From contig OZ018321.1 in the NCBI GenBank assembly GCA_963969495.1, positions 127,376,437 to 127,440,436 of the forward strand: a DNA stretch of 64,000 nt, given 5' to 3'. The notes under the pieces were generated by a model. That model had not been told where the DNA came from. It worked only from the letters and a program-made list of their open reading frames with translations, and made no database searches. Positions 23,205 to 34,760 of this stretch are shown one piece after another; position 1 is the stretch's first letter; every line of letters starts with the position of its first letter. Origin of the DNA: Ceratothoa steindachneri. Taxonomy: Eukaryota; Arthropoda; Malacostraca; Isopoda; Cymothoidae. The position numbers and the translations under genes are program-made.

Positions 23205-23640
23205 ACTACCACCGAGGGTATAAGTCGCCGTAATTCATTTTCAGCCAAATACTAGGATACGTGTAAATATAAAACTAATAAAAAACCTAAACCACTAAAA
23301 AAAACAAAAGTAATAAAGAGGGAGGAAGCCCCCTCCGGCGTCGGGGCGAGGCCCGCCTCCCCAGACAGTCGAGAAGTCTGTGTACACGAATCCGTTACGG
23401 GTGTATGGAATAGGCGGTAGAGGAAACGCAGCTAACATGGGGGGGGGGAGATCACCCAGACTGGAACATTCAACAAGAATGTGCCGAACAGTCTGGGGAA
23501 TAAGGCAGTCGTCGTAGTAAGGTGCAGGGAAGCGCTCCTTCAAATGGTGGTGCTTCCTGGAGTATCTAATTCGGACAAGACAGAAAGCGACCTGAAGCCC
23601 TCTCTGTATTGGGGGCTCGTTTTGACTCACGACGAAATCA
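23205..23640 (-). mobile_element. I-like LINE copy c7: 3' end only
   Basis: The 3' UTR signature (GGGTATAAGTCGCCGTAATT on the plus strand) is followed by the ORF2 C-terminus. On the minus strand this reads RRLQ-like GLQVAFCLVRI, then CLIPQTVRHILVECSSLGDL at 23460-23560, matching the C-terminal Cys/His region of c4. It is truncated near 23640. It begins about 15-30 bp from the end of c5, so three fragments of the family stand in a row. Confidence 0.75.
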
Positions 23641-24091
23641 TTGCGTAAGGTTGGGAAGTTGTTGTTCTTCCCCTATATTCACTAGAACTTTCTCGCACCC
23701 TGTATAAAAACATAATTTTTATAAACTAGTGACGTAACGACGTGTGCAAATAAAAACTAGACAAAATTTATAGTACATACACCTCCCTATACCTCGGAAA
23801 ACACAATAGGAAAGGATTCATCAATTTAACGAATGACGCTTCGATTTCTAGATATCGCGAATGACTTCATTTGCAATAAACGAAAACCACAACAACAGGC
23901 AATCACTATCTTAGTGGTGTGTAACCAAACTTTTGGCAGGAATGTCCATTACGCGCCTTACAAGGTACAAGCATTAGACAAATACCCATTTAGCGAGACT
24001 AAACGCATAGGATAAAGACGATAAGTCTATATACGAGCTTAAGATTCATTTCAGCGTGAAGTCGGAACCAAAGCAAAATCGCTTTGACAGA
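23641..24091. other. Spacer, no gene recognised
   Basis: I found no coding similarity and no transposon end in this segment. Confidence 0.45.
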
Positions 24092-24345
24092 CGAGAACTG
24101 CCAAGTCCAGCTTCTTGGAAGTCAACAACGCTTCCTTCTCCTTCGGTAATTATGACAGTCTATTCGACCTGTCTGCTCTCCAATACAGGCTCTCTTCGCT
24201 ACCGCGAATCGAAAGGCGGAAACCAACGCGAAGGGAGGAGCCTGCTAAGTGTCAGTTCACACCGAGACAAAAAGCAAAATTATCAAGTAACAACAATGGA
24301 ACGAGGAAGGATGGATCAATTTCAAACGAAACAATGGATTTAGAA
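24092..24345 (+). other. Possible protein-coding exon, gene not identified
   Basis: A plus-strand frame without stops, entering after an acceptor-like TTTGACAG at about 24084-24091, reads in part NNASFSFGNYDSLFDLSAL, then LSSLPRIERRKPTRREEPAK and CQFTPRQKAK. The composition is unlike the transposon proteins here and resembles a low-complexity segment of a eukaryotic regulatory protein. A donor-like GTAGGT occurs just after the GATTTAGAAA stretch near 24345. No domain is recognised. A chance open frame is quite possible. Confidence 0.25.
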
Positions 24346-25449
24346 AGTAGGTCCAATTTCGAAATCGAAACAATTTTTTTAAAATTAACGACTATAAAAT
24401 TAATTCGTGCCACACTTGTGCCTTGTGCCGCATAAGATATTGCTGCGTCCAGATCAAAATGACTAAATGCGCGCATTGACAGGCAACAAACTATTAAAAA
24501 TATACACAAACGAGGAATAAAATTCCACAATGAAATAAATACACAACTTTAAATCTCAACCTTGTACTCTTAGACAAAAATTAATGAATATATAGTCGTA
24601 TCATGTCGTACGCACCCCAAGTAATCTCTTTAATTAAAGTACCTCCTACACATTTTCACTTTACGTGACATTTTTCAGAGAAAAATGTCACGTTGGTTTT
24701 CGCTTCTTAATTTTAAATAATAATTAAACGTAGTCAGACTCGTGAGGCCCACCCACGAAAGTTACCAAAAAAAAGCGACAGTAACCAAATCCCTCAATAC
24801 GACGACACCACCCACGCCTTTTCGATATCATGAAATGTGTCTCCGAGGGTAATTTTACGGATTCTCCTTCGAACAGAAGATAGTAAGAGAACCCCTGGAA
24901 CCATTTACAAATACAGGCCCCAACAGACTCAGAAATATCACCTGAAACCGACAAAAGAGAGGTTCAGTTCAATGCAACTCTTTCAACTTATGTACAATGA
25001 TTGTCGCCAAAATAACGCCAAAACATGACTCCCCACCCACACACACCTCCCTTCACATGCGGCCTTTTAGCCATTAGGTGCGGCCTTCTGAATGAATTCA
25101 ATTTTTGCAGATCAAATCATTTTACTGCTTTTCTATAGTCATTAAAACGTTAGTTAACTTGGGATTTTTTTTTCCATTATCAAGCTGATACATAGGCATA
25201 TTAGGTAACACTAGATATCAGGAAAGAATTCGATGTTCTCCCCCGTTACAACATCACTAACAAAATATCGAACGCCTACATGCACAACACAAAAATACTA
25301 GTAGCTCGCCAACTATTTGGCGGGTAAACACGCCTATGAGACGTTTGCTGGCTAAACATCAAGCATCAAAAACTGTCCCCCCCGCCCCAAGAGGGTATTA
25401 ACAAAATATAAGTTCCATTTATTTACGTTCCATTACTGTCAATGTATCT
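24346..25449. other. AT-rich spacer containing a perfect 14-bp hairpin
   Basis: No gene was recognised. A perfect inverted repeat lies at 24663-24693: ACGTGACATTTTTC, three bases, GAAAAATGTCACGT. It could be the core of a small folding element. No flanking duplication is obvious. Confidence 0.5.
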
Positions 25450-25800
25450 GATTGAGTCAGCAATCTTTGATTATGTGTAAGCACTTCCAAATGTGAAGAA
25501 GCGGTAATCCATTGGGAGAGAGGTCGTCAGGTGAATGAGGTGTGTTTTGGAATAGCCAGTTGAGAAAGTATGTTGATTTCAGCTGTTCATGAATCTATTT
25601 TCACTGTAGCAAAAACGACAGGATTATGCCTTTGGCAAACCATCATACAACCATCAGAACCTCTTTGAGGTGCAACGGTTGCATTGGGAGATGCCTGCAT
25701 CTAACCACATTAGGGAAAAGCAGTGTTGAACACAACTTTTGACACAACAATTTCTTTTGATCAGTTAATATGTATGGAACGGATTAGCCCAACTTTTCAT
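25450..25800 (-). pseudogene. Mariner-like transposase relic, heavily decayed
   Basis: Read on the minus strand with interruptions, the segment gives KEVLMVV then WFAKGIILSFLLQ, and further on NTPHSPDDLSPNGLPLLHIW. The second piece matches the HxPYSPDLxPxDYxLFxxL motif that carries the third catalytic residue of mariner transposases. The expected third catalytic position lies in the SPDxL context. Stops and frameshifts occur throughout, and no terminal repeats were found. Orientation and family are inferred from these two motifs. Confidence 0.45.
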
Positions 25801-26194
25801 TGTCTGCAGAATTATTACAATGCGCCCTGAGAGCAGTACTGTGTAGAACTGAGGAATGCAAAAATGTTGTGGCTGCCCAAGAAAGACTAACGAAACTTTA
25901 GATCGGACGATGAGAAGTGTACTAACGCGAATCTTAGAGGGCGACGGCTACAGGAGAATGAAGTAGTATCGAAGTAGGTTAAGTAGAGTGAAGAAAGTAG
26001 TCACCAGTTCTGTGAAAAGGAAATAACGGTTTGTGTTATGTGGTTCAACGCGTCAATTTTCGAAATGGTTGCGTGGGATGTCAGGTATTTTGGCAGGAGG
26101 TGCGCGGAGGATGGGGAAGAGGGTCGAATGCATGCGTGGTACCCCCGTCAAATTTACAGTTCAACGCAGAAATCTAGTAAGGGGAGATCGGTAA

Positions 26195-26600
26195 AGAAAG
26201 TGGTAAAGATGGGTAAAGTGAAAATCTTAGCAGCATATATAGCCGCAGATCCTCCTGTAGGCATTACGGCCGGGAGGATACACTGCCCTCCAGATGTTGG
26301 TCGCAGCATGGTTATATATTCATGCTACACCTGACAACCACTTCTGAAAGGAAGGAGAGGGAAGGGGGCAGGAGAAAGAGAAGCGTGGGATGAGAGGTCC
26401 ATGTAAAAAACTACCAGCCCAATCCCCCGCCGACCAAGGGTGAGTGGACGAAAGCTGATCGGCGACTAGCTTGAGAAATTAGTTGCAGGACGAGAAAATA
26501 GGTAGAAGAGACCTGTAAAGAAAGTATCGACAAAAAGTAAATGTCTAGAGAGACCAAGTCCAAGTAGTCTCAAAGTTTGAAATTGCCAGGGGTCAGTGGG
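26195..26600. repeat. Unclassified dispersed repeat X, copy 1
   Basis: Two parts of this stretch recur. The part reading TATATAGCCGCAGATCCTCC (26235-26260) recurs at about 30838-30862 beside LINE c10. The part around GCGACTAGCTTGAGAAATTAG to AAGTAGTCTCAAAG (26455-26575) recurs at about 34613-34740. No protein is recognisable. It may be the 5' or 3' UTR of another retroelement. Confidence 0.5.
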
Positions 26601-26904
26601 TGCGTTAGGGCGTGTCGCTCTTCCAGGTGTTGGAAAGATCGACCAAGCACTGAAAACGGACAAGCACTTGGAAATCTTGAAAGACAAAGTTGCTTGAAGA
26701 ACGGCTGAATCATTGATGATCTCAAACACCACACGAGCAACGAAAAGAAAGCATCCCTCGCTACCGGCCACCGTTTGGATCGAACGTCAAGGTAACTCCT
26801 CAATCAAGGAAAGCTTTGGGGGTATTTCTAGCAAAGACTAGATAAATCAAGAAGGGCTTCGAACCAAGCTAAATTTTCGAATGGATAGCAGAAGGGTTAT
26901 ATTT
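26601..26904. other. Spacer, no gene recognised
   Basis: Overlapping minus-strand frames exist at 26466-26803 without recognised motifs. The stretch may be a continuation of repeat X. Confidence 0.4.
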
Positions 26905-27380
26905 TTTAACTGGCGACTCCCACACAGGGCATAAGTCGTTGTGATTAATTTTCAGCCTAATGCTAGGTTATATTTAAAAAAAAACAACAAAAAACACTAA
27001 TCCTCACAAAAAAAAGCAAAGGAAACAAAGAGAAAGAAAAACAAAAGCAAGGAGGCACGCTGCGGAGTCGGCCCCAGGCGAAGGATCATGCGACCAACAA
27101 CGAGGAGAGTCAAATAAAATGGCAGGGGCCAGCGTCCTCCAGAAAGTTATATAGTCCAAAACTCTGTATGCACGAAATCGTCCCGAGCACAGGGAAAAGG
27201 GGAAACGACCCCGAATATCGCCCAAACTGACATTCAACAAGAATGTGCCGAACAGTCTGGGGAACAACGCAGTCGTCGAAATAAAGTAAGGTCGATCGCT
27301 CCATCAAATGTCGGCGAGTCACTCGAGTGGGCCACATTCGAAGACGACAGAAGGCGACCTGAAGCCGTCGCGGCATTGGG
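26905..27380 (-). mobile_element. I-like LINE copy c8: 3' end only
   Basis: The 3' UTR begins after a T-run (TATATTTTTTAACTGGCGACTCCC on the plus strand) and continues into the ORF2 C-terminus. There the minus strand reads RRLQVAFCRLRMWPTRVTRR and FDDCVVPQTVRHILVEC. The copy is truncated at about 27380, at the same RNase H-side position as c14. It lies about 25 bp from c9, in the same orientation. Confidence 0.8.
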
Positions 27381-27404
27381 GTATATTATAGTGATTTCAT
27401 TATT

Positions 27405-27725
27405 ATTATCGCCACCTGGCGACTGCTAGGCTAGATTAAAAAACATGCAAAAGTCCCTAGAAGCAAAAAATAAAGGAAAACAAAAACAAGAAGGAAGCAC
27501 GCTCTGGCGTCAGGGGGGTGCCCGCCTCCTCCCTGCCAGCGGAAGAATATGCGACCAACACCAGAGTGAGTCAATTAGAATGGAGGAGGCCAGCCTCCTC
27601 CCAAAAGTCGGATAATCCTCAATTCTGTGTGTGCACGAACTCGGCCCAAGTACGAGAGACAATGGTCCAAATGGACGAAGGCGGCGCGATGGCACACAAT
27701 TTTAAGTTCCCCTTGGCCGTCTCTT
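27405..27725 (-). mobile_element. I-like LINE copy c9: 3' end fragment with an internal deletion
   Basis: The 3' end (CACCTGGCGACTGC on the plus strand) is preceded by an ATTATTATT-like tail. The 3' UTR is followed by the tail of ORF2. Near 27660 the sequence jumps from the AGTACGAGAGACA region to the GGCGGCGCGATGGCAC region of RNase H, which skips several hundred bases. No open frame survives. Confidence 0.7.
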
Positions 27726-28689
27726 ATAGGAGGCTTGACAGAAAAATCACGTCTAACACGACCAAAGTTTATCGAATCAACCCGAGGAAAATGCCTGCGG
27801 TGATAAAAATAAGGGACGATCAGCGAAATACTAATCACAATTACAGTGAAATGAAAATGAGCTATGCGCATTTTAAATAGCAAAAATGCACGCCTATTTT
27901 ATGATACGCTTCAGAGCATACTCTTATTTTGACGACTTATAATAAAAGCCGTCATTAAATGTACATTCCTGTGAATATCCCATTTGGACATGCCTTTTTG
28001 TCACTATTATCGATAAACACAACCATGCATACTAAATCACGATAGCAGATTCAATAAAACACCCCATTAGGGAGAAACAAAGGCCAAGCAAGCACTTGCC
28101 TTCAGGAGTGAATCCATGGGTATAAACAGAAAATGGGGAGTACCTAAAGCAACAGGTTCGTACAAATAGTTATGCACTATCGATACAAAAATTCACTTGA
28201 CCTAACGACTCATCCTTTACAAACTTCTTGAAAATTATTCGGCGATTCCCAAATTCCATTTAGGAATGGAAAACTAAATGAAGAAGATGTTCACGGAGCC
28301 GATTTTTCAGCATTAAACGACGGAGGTGTGTCAGGGTGGGAGCTAACCCGCAATTCGGGGTTGCTGGGAGGGAGGGGAAATAATGGCTAATGAAAGACAC
28401 CTAATGGAAATGCACGATCGCAATATAGTTTGGAGTTTTTTCAATTTAGGTTAATTAAAGGTTGCAGCGTTCCCCCCACCCCTAAGGGGATTTTGACTTT
28501 AGCCACGAAGAGAGAGCAGACAGACCATGTCTGACGTGAGAAATAAAGCAAAATAAATGGCAAAAAATGATGCTCTTTCCATACTTCTTTAAGATCCCAT
28601 CATGTCGGCAATCAAGGAGGACATCGTCAATATAACACCCAAATTTAATATAACTAAAAATAATCTATCTATACCCCCCCCAATCTCTC

Positions 28690-28690
<1 letters not shown>
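27726..28690. other. Spacer, no gene recognised
   Basis: No open frame with known motifs occurs. C-runs lie near 28470 and 28674. Confidence 0.5.
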
Positions 28691-28776
<86 letters not shown>

Positions 28777-28796
28777 TATATATATATATATATATA

Positions 28797-28860
<64 letters not shown>
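28691..28860. repeat. (TA)n microsatellite
   Basis: About 170 bp of alternating TA are interrupted at about 28770 and 28800 by ATATTATA. Confidence 0.97.
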
Positions 28861-28864
<4 letters not shown>

Positions 28865-30832
28865 ATTTAATTAACACAATCAATAAGAACTATGAAATTT
28901 TCGTGACGGCAAAGAGAATCGATTGATACACTACTTAGGAAATGAAGAACTTGATGGTTGGTTTTTATTCTAAAGCAGAATTAGGGGATGGCAAGATAAA
29001 ACGGAATTACGGAAAAGGGAAAGTAATTTGATATCCATGGATTCATATAATCCGAGTGCGACTGAATCGGAAATGGTTTTCGAAATTTTAAAATTTTCTA
29101 GGCTTTGATGGTAAATTTATGGAAAGAAACGGAAGTGTAGAAAGTTTCTTGGAAAGAATTATCCCAGTTCTATGGACAGTGATATTTACAAAATCTAAGT
29201 TTCTATTGTGCTTTTAGAGCTGAATCGATGATAAGCGGACTATTAGAAAAAGCAATTTAGATCGAAGATCTTGAAATTGCATACAAAAAGCAAACAATTC
29301 AAAAGCACAAGACCAATTTGAGGTCTCAACCCAACACGCACAGCACGAATCCTCATCCCAGCAATTGAGAAAGTTAAAATGGGTTCAACTAATAACTAAA
29401 GTTAGCTTGGCCGATTTCCATATCAAACTTTAGTCGGGCGTCGATGCAATGGATTAAGAAGAGAGCGCGCTCGCGTCATTCCGTTTCTCCGTTCTCGACC
29501 TGGCGACCGAGGAGCTGTTTGACCCACGAACAAAAGGGGATTCAGCCTCCAAGAACAAAATTTGTAGGAAGAATGAAAGAACTCCAAAGCACTTGTTGAA
29601 AGGAGAGCGGGTTCTGATGTTATGGTGCACACCTGACGGCCAGGACTCAACTATGGTAAGAAATAGTTACATTGCATAAATGTATTCTCTTCCATAAGTT
29701 TGAGGCACGCGTATTGGCACACAAACCCGCGCGTGCGTACGCTAAGATACATGTATGCATGCAAAGACAAACTTATTCACCTATAAGCGAAAACCAATAG
29801 ACAAAAAGTCACCGTATCCTTCCCGCCGAAAAATAGTTCATTATTGCAACTTCGATTCTCGCAGGTGTGTAAGAAAGTTTTCCGCCAAACGTGATTCCCT
29901 CCATTCCTGTCTACATCTTCCTCCCATTTCTCTCCTGCCATTATTTGTAAGAAGCCATAGAGCGAGAAACAATCGTGAAAAAATGCCTTCTTTAGAAATG
30001 ACGGCAAGGTTGCGTGAAGGTGCGCCGTCCACCGAAGATGTGGGAAAATAAGATTTCCGAGGGCAGCAAACATCCACGAATGAATCGAGCAAATAACGCC
30101 ATATTATTATTAACATTAAATGCTACATCGTTGGTCTAGAGTTCAGAGAAAACTGTCCGCAGCGGGCGAATGACGGAAAGGGCGGAGAATGGAAAAGAAG
30201 CCGAAGCACGTAGATATATCGACACCACTACGCACGTACACTCCCCCGGTAATCTTTGGCTGCAAGCCGCCAGCAATGTCTAGTGTCTACGGGTCACTTA
30301 GTGTAATGAAAATAATAGTTTCCCTGACAAGCAAAACCAGTATTTGGGTTAAACCATCTTCAACGTTCAAACGGGAGACAATTGCATCACTCAGCAAAAT
30401 GGCAGAAACTACTGTCCTAAGTTTCATGACGCCATTAATCCGTTTATGAATCCATTGGACAGAGTTCATTAATGAGTGAATAAATAATCAGCTCAGACTG
30501 TGGGAGGGGGAACAAATTTACCCCCGCCAAAAGATTTTGTGGGGCTATGATATCACACATGTATCTGTTTATGGCTGTGTACAAGATATCAAAAGTTTTT
30601 AATGGATTTCGTTTAAATGTTGTGAATAGGTGGGTCGGTCTTCTTAGGCCATGGGAGAGTAGCTTAGATTGGGGGGGGGGATCCAGTGCGGATCAATTAG
30701 TAATTCCCATTATTCTTTTTTGACATTTAACGCAGTCATGTGCCGCTCCACGAGTGTTTTCTAGTTAAATATTTTTTTTATCGCAATAACAACAAGGCCG
30801 TATCAAGAATGTGTAAAGGAAGTGGTGAAAGT
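28861..30832. other. Intergenic DNA, no gene recognised
   Basis: Open frames at 29423-30116 and 30189-30469 overlap on opposite strands and resemble nothing known. No transposon ends were seen. The segment ends where repeat X copy 2 begins. Confidence 0.5.
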
Positions 30833-30895
30833 AAATCGAAGATATATAGCCACAGATCCTCTTGTAGACATTAGGGAGAGGAGAGAACTCAATAC
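30833..30895. repeat. Unclassified repeat X, copy 2 (fragment)
   Basis: GATATATAGCCACAGATCCT and the following CTTGTAGACATTA match 26235-26270. The upstream bases (GTAAAGGAAGTGGT) match 26193-26206. The fragment stops where the T-rich tail of LINE c10 begins, so c10 appears to have inserted into a copy of repeat X. Confidence 0.5.
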
Positions 30896-31101
30896 TCCCC
30901 CTTTTTTTTATTTTAGGAGCCTATCTGGCGACTGCCCACTTGGGCATAAGTCGCCGCAATCACAACAGCCTAGTACTAGGCTACTTTAAAATAAGAATAT
31001 GAAAACAAAACGACGATAAAAAGGGAACATGGCAACAATCAGGAAGCAAGCTCCGGCGTCGGGGGAAAGGTGCCCCTCCCGCCGGCGCAGGAGCGTGCAA
31101 C

Positions 31102-31688
31102 CTACAGAGAAAACAACAATAACAAAACAAAATTAGTTAAATAAAGGGTAGAAGGCTGGCCTCCCCCCAAAAAGTCTATAAGTCCACCAGTCAATGTGCA
31201 CGAACACGTCCCGACTACAAGGGACAGGCGGTAGCGACCCCGCCCATCCCGGTACCGGGATACGTAACGTGCGCGGAGATCGCCCAGACTCGGATATTCA
31301 ACAAGAATGTGCCGAACAGTCTGGGGGACAACGCGGTCTTCACAGTAGGGCGCTGGTGAGCGCCCGTCAATAACGGTTCGTCCCGCGTGTGCGCCTAATT
31401 CGGAGACGACAGAAAGCAGCCTGAAGCCTTCGCGGCATTGGGGGGGGGGGGGTCCATGGGAACAGTCGCGGCGCAATAGAACGCAACTTTAAGTTACCTT
31501 CGACCGTTTCCCATTTTTTTTGCCAAGCAGCCCGAAGAGTTGCCTGTATTCCTGCCATGTAGTCGGTGTGAGGAAGAGCGAAACGCTGGTCCGGTCACAG
31601 TACTCGCGGACTCTTTGGCACCTCATCGGCCTGCGCAATCCCCACAATTCTTACATGTCCAGGAACCCAGCAGAAGATAATCTCGACA
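31102..31688 (-). pseudogene. RNase H C-terminal half of LINE c10
   Basis: On the minus strand the frame gives GHVRIVGIAQADEVPK at about 31610-31660, then MAGIQATLRAAWQKKWETVE and a broken EDRVVPQTVRHILVEYPSLG. Unlike c3, c4, c11 and c15, this copy keeps the ADE segment with the final RNase H aspartate. The asparagine-glutamate before it has changed, and the last Cys of the Cys/His motif is Tyr. The first three catalytic residues lie in the deleted part, so the fragment is inactive. Confidence 0.7.
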
Positions 31689-32389
31689 TCCGCTTCTCCC
31701 CTCCGCCGGCTGTAGATCTCAGGCCAGATGGACCGACCTCAGCTAGGTTTTTCTCCGAGATGGAGAAGGTCCTGGCAGTCGCTGGGGCACCAGTGGGAGG
31801 AGATCCCTCCCCTCCTTGTACTGCCTCGGAAACCGTAGCCGTTTGAGGAGGACCTTGCATAGGGCGGACTCGAGTTCGGTGCTTAGCGCCGATCCAAGAT
31901 TCTTCCCCATGGAAGGCCCTGACGTCCGAGGCGGGGTTGTCTCCAGGATCATGTCTATCTCAGGGGGGGGGGGCTCCAGTTGGCCCCCCCTAGGACATCA
32001 CAGCTCCTACTGGCAGCAGTGTCTTTAGTCTCGTCTTGGGAGGCACAGGCCTTGACCCCGACAAGGTTCAATATTCTTGCCAGCAGGTCTTTTGAGGGAA
32101 GCGACCGAAGGGAACTGGCTTCCCTCTCCCCCCTAAGGGGGTTTGCCCTACCGAGCCGCTTCAATGGGCAGAGGTCGGCTATGGACTGCCTGCTGGCTTT
32201 GTTGGCAGTCCCCTTGGAAAGTAAAGGGGAGACTGCCGCTGGTAAGAGGGAGGTGCCCGAAGGCATCTCCAGAGAAGGGGATGAGGGGGAGTCCCCTACA
32301 CCCGAGGGCGAAGTAGAGGAGTAGGCCTCCTCTCCGGTTAGACAAATTTGGATGGTCCCCTGCGCAAGCACAGGGAGGGGGACCTCCAT
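31689..32389 (-). pseudogene. ORF1 N-terminal part of LINE c10
   Basis: The ATG at 32389-32387 matches the start in c13. The frame is open to about 31955 (MEVPLPVLAQGT, then SKDLLARILNLVGVKACAS), followed by a frameshift at a G-run near 31966-31974 and a last recognisable block (SISEKNLAEVGPSGLRS) to 31689. The segment is Ser/Pro-rich and lacks the zinc knuckles. The conserved LLARILNLxGVKACAS stretch occurs in c1, c10 and c13. Confidence 0.75.
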
Positions 32390-33009
32390 TTTCTCGGTGG
32401 AGCTGCCCGAGGGCGGCTCCGTTGATTTTCTTGGGGAAATTAGGGGTTAGGTTTTTTTGTTTTTTTTTGTCATACATGGGCATGGTGACCCTCTTTTTAA
32501 TACGGGACGCAATAGCTCATCACCTCTCGCAGTTGCCCGCACTGCGAGAGGTGCTTACAAGCCCGGCAGAGCCAGGCGCAGCAGTTCGGGACCACCCCTC
32601 CCGCCTGGTGGCCTGACAGTCCATCGGCATGGCGGCTCCACCTTGGACACGGCGTAAAATTGATAGAATGTGAAGAGGAGAGGAAAGGGGATGTGAGGAA
32701 GGTATGGGTGGGGATGAAGCAGGTTGTCAAAAAACACCCATCCCGAACCGGAGCTCAGGGGTTAGGGAACAATGTCCCCTCTCCCCCCAGCCCCGATCCG
32801 GGGTGGTTGGCTTGAGAAGAAGGTCAGCATCTACCCTGTGAAATTAGAGGCTGACCAGAGAAAGTTGTGGGAGAGGTTGTATGAAAAGCGACGAGGTAGG
32901 GGAGAAATCGGGCTGAAGGAAGGAAAAGAGGCTAAGCTGGGGCCGGACGGAGCGCTGGATCCCGTCAGCACGGCGGCCAGGATAGCATATCGCCGCGCCC
33001 CTTACGGGG

Positions 33010-34329
33010 GGAAACTGGGGGATACCTGTTAAAGAACCATCCCCTTTCAGCAACAGAAGGCTCACGGCGAGGTTTAGTAAAGAGGAAACCATGAAATCTT
33101 AACCAGGCACCATATAAAAGAGAGCTTAAATTTGTTCTTTTGAAGGTTCTCACTTTGGGGATGTTTTGTTCCTGGAGAATGAAAGCATTTTTTCATGATA
33201 CAGGGTGAGAGGACCGTTACTACACTGTTTATTATTCTGGTTCTATTTCCCCCTTAGGGGTGATGGTAAACTTTTTAAAAAATGTAATGAAGCAACCACG
33301 AGTACTGACAACCATGGTTTTATTGATTAAAGAGCAAAAAGCGATGGAAAGCCAAATCCTGCCGAACAATATGTGCAAAAAAAAAAGTCCGTGTGCAAAC
33401 AAGTCCATGAACATGAATCCAATATGGTGAATCCAACCGTCAACAAAAGCTCGCTAACTGTTTCTCACAACAACGTATCCACTGCTTCGAATCTCGAACC
33501 GTGATCCATGAAAAAGTAAACTTAAATATACACACATACACACGCATCAGTAGGCTCGGGCTTGTTCTCACGAGAGAAGTTTTCCGTATCCGGTCTCTTA
33601 CGGGGATTTGCCGTAAGCCTCAAAGCAATCCACGCAAGTAAGCGTTTCCATAAACTAGCTCTCACGATTGGTACACCAACGCATGTATATTTTCAAAGAC
33701 TAGGCGAATTCACGGTTGGTTTCTCTCGAGATCTGGGCACCAATGTGACAGAAAACCTCACCGAAACTAATCTAAACGAGCCACTTTTAACTGAATGATG
33801 AGCGATCTCCCTGAAGAGAAATAAAAAGGGCGTGAAATTACGAATTCCAGACTCTTAAGAAAATGTATTACCCTGTGTCCATTTCGACACCAAAGTATTT
33901 AGGCTTAAATGACTCTACAAAGCTCTATATACACAGGGGGGAGAAGGGGCAAGGAAAGTGAATAAAAGAAAACTGGACCGAATACCTGCCTGCCACTATG
34001 GGCGAGAACTCCTCCTGAACGGAAATTACAGTATTTCTCAACCGAGAAAACAGGTTATCTATCAACCATTACTCGAAGGAACTACACGAAGAGAACAACG
34101 TCAAATGAACCGTCAAGGTGAACAGAAAAGAAGACTCAAAGGCTGAGTCAAAACAGAGGAGTCAATAACTCCTTAAGATGAAGCCAGCGGCGGGTTGCCT
34201 GAATTGCACCAGAAACAAATTGATTTTGCAATCTTGCAAAAGTCTTGTGCAATATTTTAGCATATTTCAAATTAAAAAAGACAACCATTGCACAAATATT
34301 AGATTTCTAACAAACGAGGGCATCTCCCG
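33010..34329. other. Spacer, no gene recognised
   Basis: Plus-strand frames at 33562-33798 and 33958-34146 are short and lack known motifs. No repeat ends were confirmed. Confidence 0.45.
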
Positions 34330-34760
34330 CAGATAGTTTGTAAGACAAGAAGGTAGAAGAAGGCAAAATGCGCAGAAGATATATTGGCCGCAGATTATCG
34401 GGAGGTGAAAATGGGGGTGATAGGGGCAGGAGGGCCCACAATCTTCCACTTGTCACCTGGCACTCCTTCAAGATAGATAATGGGGAAAAGGGTGGAGGAT
34501 GAGATGAAAATGGTTGGAATAATGCAGACATGTTAAAACACCACCCAAACCGATGAATAGAGGGAGGGGTAAACCCCCCTCCTAACCAAAGATTAATAGA
34601 GGAAAGCTAGTTGGTGACTAGCCTGCGAGATTAGCTACCAGGGAAGAAAAGATGCAAGACGAGGCTTATAAAGAAGGTATGGAAAATAGGGTTTAAATGG
34701 AAACGACGGAAATGAATAAAGCCTAGGTAGTCTCAATCTAGCTCGAGACTGCATGAATCA
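34330..34760. repeat. Unclassified repeat X, copy 3
   Basis: The stretch GGTGACTAGCCTGCGAGATTAG followed by GGCTTATAAAGAAGGTATGG and AGGTAGTCTCAA (34613-34740) matches 26455-26575. The earlier part (AGAAGATATATTGGCCGCAGAT, 34374-34396) matches 26235-26255. The spacing between the two parts is similar in both copies, which supports a single repeat unit of about 350-400 bp. Confidence 0.5.

Larger units (their letters stand above)
30897..33009 (-). mobile_element. I-like LINE copy c10: both termini present, ORF1 fused to RNase H
   Basis: The 5' terminus (33009) and the 3' terminus with a T-run (A-tail on the minus strand, 30897) are both present, but the copy is only 2.1 kb. At about 31689 the sequence passes from ORF1 (the GPSGLRS-type region, near residue 230) directly to RNase H (CPGHV region). 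The rest of ORF1, all of the endonuclease and all of the reverse transcriptase are missing. It has the layout of a deleted, non-autonomous derivative, or of a full copy deleted after insertion. Confidence 0.85.

Noticed and set aside
28602..28799. An open frame over the (TA)n tract
   Set aside because: This is a microsatellite artefact.
33720..33755. A possible LTR-retrotransposon primer-binding site (minus strand ATTGGTGCCCAGATCTCGAG)
   Set aside because: No paired long terminal repeats, polypurine tract or pol sequence was found nearby.
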